Below, piece after piece: positions 60,636-64,000 of a stretch of 64,000 nt of DNA; positions within the stretch are counted from its first letter, which is position 1, and the number at the start of each line of letters is the position of its first letter. The DNA is taken from positions 372,001 to 436,000 of the forward strand of contig JAHLTZ010000009.1 of the NCBI GenBank assembly GCA_025786725.1. Direction: 5' to 3'. Below the pieces are notes generated by a model, which did no database searches, was not told where the DNA came from, and saw only the letters and a list, made by a program, of their open reading frames with translations. The translations under genes and the position numbers were made by a program. The stretch is from Syncephalis fuscata (Eukaryota; Zoopagomycota; Zoopagomycetes; Zoopagales; Piptocephalidaceae).

Positions 60636-61671
60636 GTCGACTAGCGACGAGTAAAGGCGAAAGTAAAGAAGAAAGGTTACGTTTCAAGAGAGCCGCGTGT
60701 ATGTCTCAGTTAAGATGTTTCGTATTGCCTGCATCCGCACGCATGCACACACACACACACACACACACAATTGGAGAATAGAATTGTGGATATGCAAACG
60801 GCTGCAGTTTATGATACTTTTTGTTAAACAAATGCTTGTTAGTTCAAAAATGCTGAAATGTCAAAATGCTAACTTGACTAATATCAAGATTGAAGTTACT
60901 ACAATTTTAGGTAGCAATATTTACAATGCTGTTTTATACACTAGAATGCTCAAACCAATATGCTTAAAGCTACAATAAAGAAAGGCTTGCGAGTTGGTTA
61001 AGATGTAGAAACGCAAAGGCTATAGTTTATTTATTAAATATTGATAAAGTTGAATAGAATAAATTGATCATTCATGTGACTGTGTTGATAGAAATGTCCA
61101 AAGGCGTTAATTTTTAGTCCGCATGGCAGGCACAACTTGCAATAATGAAAGCAGGTTTGACCATGCTATACATTCTTGCGTTTCTATTTTTTTGCGCCTG
61201 TCTCCGCCATTATTCTTTCATGCAAGTTTGTTCTTTATTCTTTTTATTGCATAGTTAGTTGAAACATCCAACTAACGATTTATTTGTTTGCATACTGTTT
61301 TATACATACTGTTTTACACCAGTTTCTATTAGCCGACAAGACAGAAAGCGAGAAAATAGTTTTATTTTCTTATTATCAGCACCAGTCATAGTGCGATATC
61401 TATCCATACACTGGGTTGTCTATAGCCATTGACCTTGTGTAAATATATGTGTATGTGTATATTACTAGTGACAGGCCAATTGTGACTATCCAACATAGCA
61501 TCCAATAGGCAAATTTATATTAATGGTGATACGTTGTTTGTCTCTATAGCAGCTATTCAACACCATAGCATTATTTGATTATTGTTTTATCCACACCAAT
61601 TCAATTTCAATTGTATATTTGCTGCACTTTGCTGGTCAAAGTCTTTATTTCACCTACCAACGTTGACTGCC
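60636..61671. other. Intergenic
   Basis: Divergent upstream region of the SOD-like gene and the long-tailed 7TM gene. CA microsatellite at about 60743-60769. The plus frame at 60697-60978 is not credible. Confidence 0.45.
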
Positions 61672-63610
61672 ATGATGGCGCACAATTTGCTATTATATGC
61701 CTGTACCATTATGGGTATGGCAAGTAAAATTACATTTGTATCAGCCGAAGCAACGGCTCACCGTAAACCATTTGTTGTTGGCGATGGATATCGGTCTATT
61801 CTCGACCCGCGAGACCCAACTACTGTGGATCTACCGGAATTTCTACCAGGTGCAACGACAGTAGGCATTAGCGGAGAATGGGCTATTATTTGCAATCTAT
61901 CAATTCTTATCTATACCATACTATTTTACGTCTTTTGCTGCAATTTATGGCAAGCAGTGGGCGCCGCAGGTGATGCCTGGGGTGCACGTGTTTGGCAACG
62001 ACGTGCTATGGCCACACTATCTATGTTGCAGGCCGTGCTTGGTTTTGGCGTAATGCTATGGATTGTAGCCGGATTTTTCCGTTTAACACGAAATCGCATT
62101 GCGGATGGATTTATTGTTATACTTGGACAACAAATCTCGACGTCTATTATCAGCACTATGCTTCTTATCAAAGCATATCATGTTAATAACCAAAGTCGGC
62201 TTATTGTCGGTATTGGCACTGTTTTAATTATTATCAATTTTGTCTTGACCTGTGTAAAGTGCTCAACTATCCCTTTGCCCACCATGCGATGGGGCTATTA
62301 CGCGGTCGAGTTGGCTAAATATCTCAGTAGCGGCCTTGCTATTATTAATGAGCTGGTGCTCAATTTATTTGTTAGCATGTGCTTCCTAGTGGTTGTTTAT
62401 CGTCATCGACGCAAAGTTAAACTTCCATTATATACAATACTATTGCGCGATGGCATCATATTCGCGCTTGTTTGTACCATCACCAATGTTTTGGTCGCGA
62501 CTCTTTTTCTGACCCACGCTATACATAGTAACATTCTATGCATATTATACCAAATTAGTTGTAAGTAATTCTAAATTGATAATATTAATTTATAAGCTTT
62601 GTATAACTCAACTATGGCATTTTAATAGGGGCATTTCAGTCATGGCTTGTGATACAGCAGCTAGAATCGGCACGTCGTAATAAAAGCACGGCAACATCAA
62701 TCCATCCAGTTACAGGAGCTTCACGCTCGACAGCTTCTTCCCACTATACTGGCGCTACTGTTATTCAGTATCCACGAAAAAAGACCAACCGCTATTCGCG
62801 AAATGCAATAAATAAAGAGTTCCCTGGTGTGCTCGCGCCAGCCAATGGCATTATTAGCAGAGATACACGTACGCGACAAACATCTGCGACAAATACCAAT
62901 AGTAATAGTACTTATACAGCCGTTAGTCAAAACTCGCAACTAGATAGCAATTATAATCAAACGTGTCAAAGTCCTATCGGTACTTATTTGCCTCCTGGCG
63001 TGCATGGAATGGCAACGCCCCAACATCATGCGAAAGCACCCGCTCGACCATCTCTTCGTTCGCCATTATTTGCAAACGAGGGGGCACGTCGAGATCGAAC
63101 AGTCTCGTTTGCCGGCGACGATGATCCCGCTAATGCATCGCTGCGTTACTCGCATGGCACGGCAGAAAGCATAATTCAAACAGAACCATCGGCCATAGTT
63201 TTGGACACTGATGAGATGCAACCAAATATTTATGACAGAAAATCTCAATGGATGTCGATCGTACACAAACGAACGAATCCATAGAGTCTATACAAGTGAA
63301 TACGTCGGAAAAAAATCGCTCGCTTACTCCTTCACTAATTATTTGTGACATGTCCGAAATGGACAACGCAAAGCATACCACAGACGGCATGGTGATAAGA
63401 CAGCCATTAGGCTTTAGTGGGCAGACAATTAGCGGCAGTAGCACGACAGTGGTTAGCTCTAATCCAAATTACCATAGCAATAATAATACTATGGACTCGA
63501 CCGTTAGTCAACAGTCATCAAATACATCGCACCTGACAAGCATGATTGTCGATGAGATTGCCGATTGCTATCAAACGATACCATCTACCTCAAAATCCCA
63601 CTTATTTTAG
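61672..63610 (+). CDS. Divergent 7TM protein with long cytosolic tail (copy O)
   Basis: Exon 1 61672-62560 and exon 2 from 62629. The N-terminus MMAHNLLLYACTIMGMASKI is a signal peptide. About 60 extracellular residues precede seven hydrophobic segments, starting WAIICNLSILIYTILFYVF and ending VCTITNVLVATLFL plus the segment across the intron. LLRDGIIFALVCTITN near segment 6 and QISW|AFQSWL at the exon junction resemble the array family (LARDGIQAMCLV, IDW|VFTSTIL). The intron interrupts the same Trp codon but one base earlier (T|GG). The tail is Ser/Thr/Asn/Gln-rich and disordered. Its frame stops at 63282-63284, while the next frame is open to 63610 with the same composition. A 41-nt intron (63198-63238) or a frameshift would join them. 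Receptor-like; function unknown. Confidence 0.65.
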
Positions 63611-64000
63611 CATAGCATTCCATAAATAAGCAGCAAATACTATGCGGCCGGACCGTAATTCAGTTGATACCAGCATTCTCTTTAGTTTCAGTAAAATAAA
63701 ACGCTAGCATTTATTCTTTTATTATATTCATTACTTTACTAACTGCATGTTCTATTCTTGTATTATTTATTTTTGTAAATGACTCATGTCAGTAAGCATT
63801 GTTTTGGCACATAATTACAACAATCAAAAGCTAATATATTTATCTATAAAAGTTTTGTACACAATCAAATTGATGATTTAAAAGTGTAATTATGACATGG
63901 ATGATAATACATATTCATCAATAATTTAAAGAAAAAAATTATATATTCCAGAAACGCCTTTCTTAGCTATCAAGGTTCACTATAGTATGTTTGGATCAAT
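63611..64000. other. Intergenic at window end
   Basis: AT-rich 3' flank of the long-tailed 7TM gene; no feature seen. Confidence 0.45.

Overview
The window is nuclear DNA from a fungus, most likely an early-diverging (zygomycete-grade) lineage. It is AT-rich and uses the standard code. Nearly every gene has GT-AG introns of about 35-90 nt, with occasional GC-AG introns. Fungal markers are a CRH-type GH16 chitin/glucan enzyme, a YVC1-type vacuolar TRP channel, TOM22, SAD1 and ERG19. A canonical 4E-BP and a prenylcysteine oxidase-like gene, both absent from budding yeast, argue for an early branch. A Zoopagomycota or Kickxellomycotina affiliation is only a guess from gene content.

Layout. 1-848: 5' part of a secreted protein-kinase-like gene on the minus strand. 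2.2-16.8 kb: housekeeping genes: TMEM128-like, TOM22, a CCDC97-like spliceosome protein, a 105-residue membrane protein, SAD1/USP39, ribonucleotide reductase small subunit, a DUF167 protein, an unrecognised 312-residue protein, 4E-BP and an HMG-box protein. 17.5-30.2 kb: first block of a lineage-specific seven-transmembrane (7TM) family: six intact genes, two with single-base frameshifts, one decayed copy. 30.3-41.8 kb: mitochondrial-type lysyl-tRNA synthetase, a decayed copy of the kinase-like gene, ERG19, a foldback repeat, an unknown protein, a GOST-family membrane protein and GH16. 43.2-50.1 kb: second 7TM block of five intact genes. 51-60.6 kb: RPS17, prenylcysteine oxidase, the second foldback repeat in opposite orientation, the YVC1-like channel (with a frameshift) and a GPI-anchored Cu-only SOD-like protein. 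61.7-63.6 kb: a divergent 7TM protein with a long tail.

The most unusual content is the 7TM array: fourteen copies (eleven intact, three broken). All intact copies share a two-exon design in which one intron splits the Trp codon (TG|G) in the predicted seventh membrane segment. A short second exon (usually 181 nt) encodes a tail typically carrying an ETITTYHGR-like motif. AACCGGTT, or a one-base variant, lies about 115-185 nt upstream of most start codons. A 293-bp tract is identical between two neighbours apart from one deleted base. The array behaves like a young chemosensory or surface-receptor family under birth-and-death evolution. Its function cannot be read from sequence alone.

Splice sites were placed by eye from GT/GC...AG consensus and frame continuity. 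No RNA evidence or database search was available.
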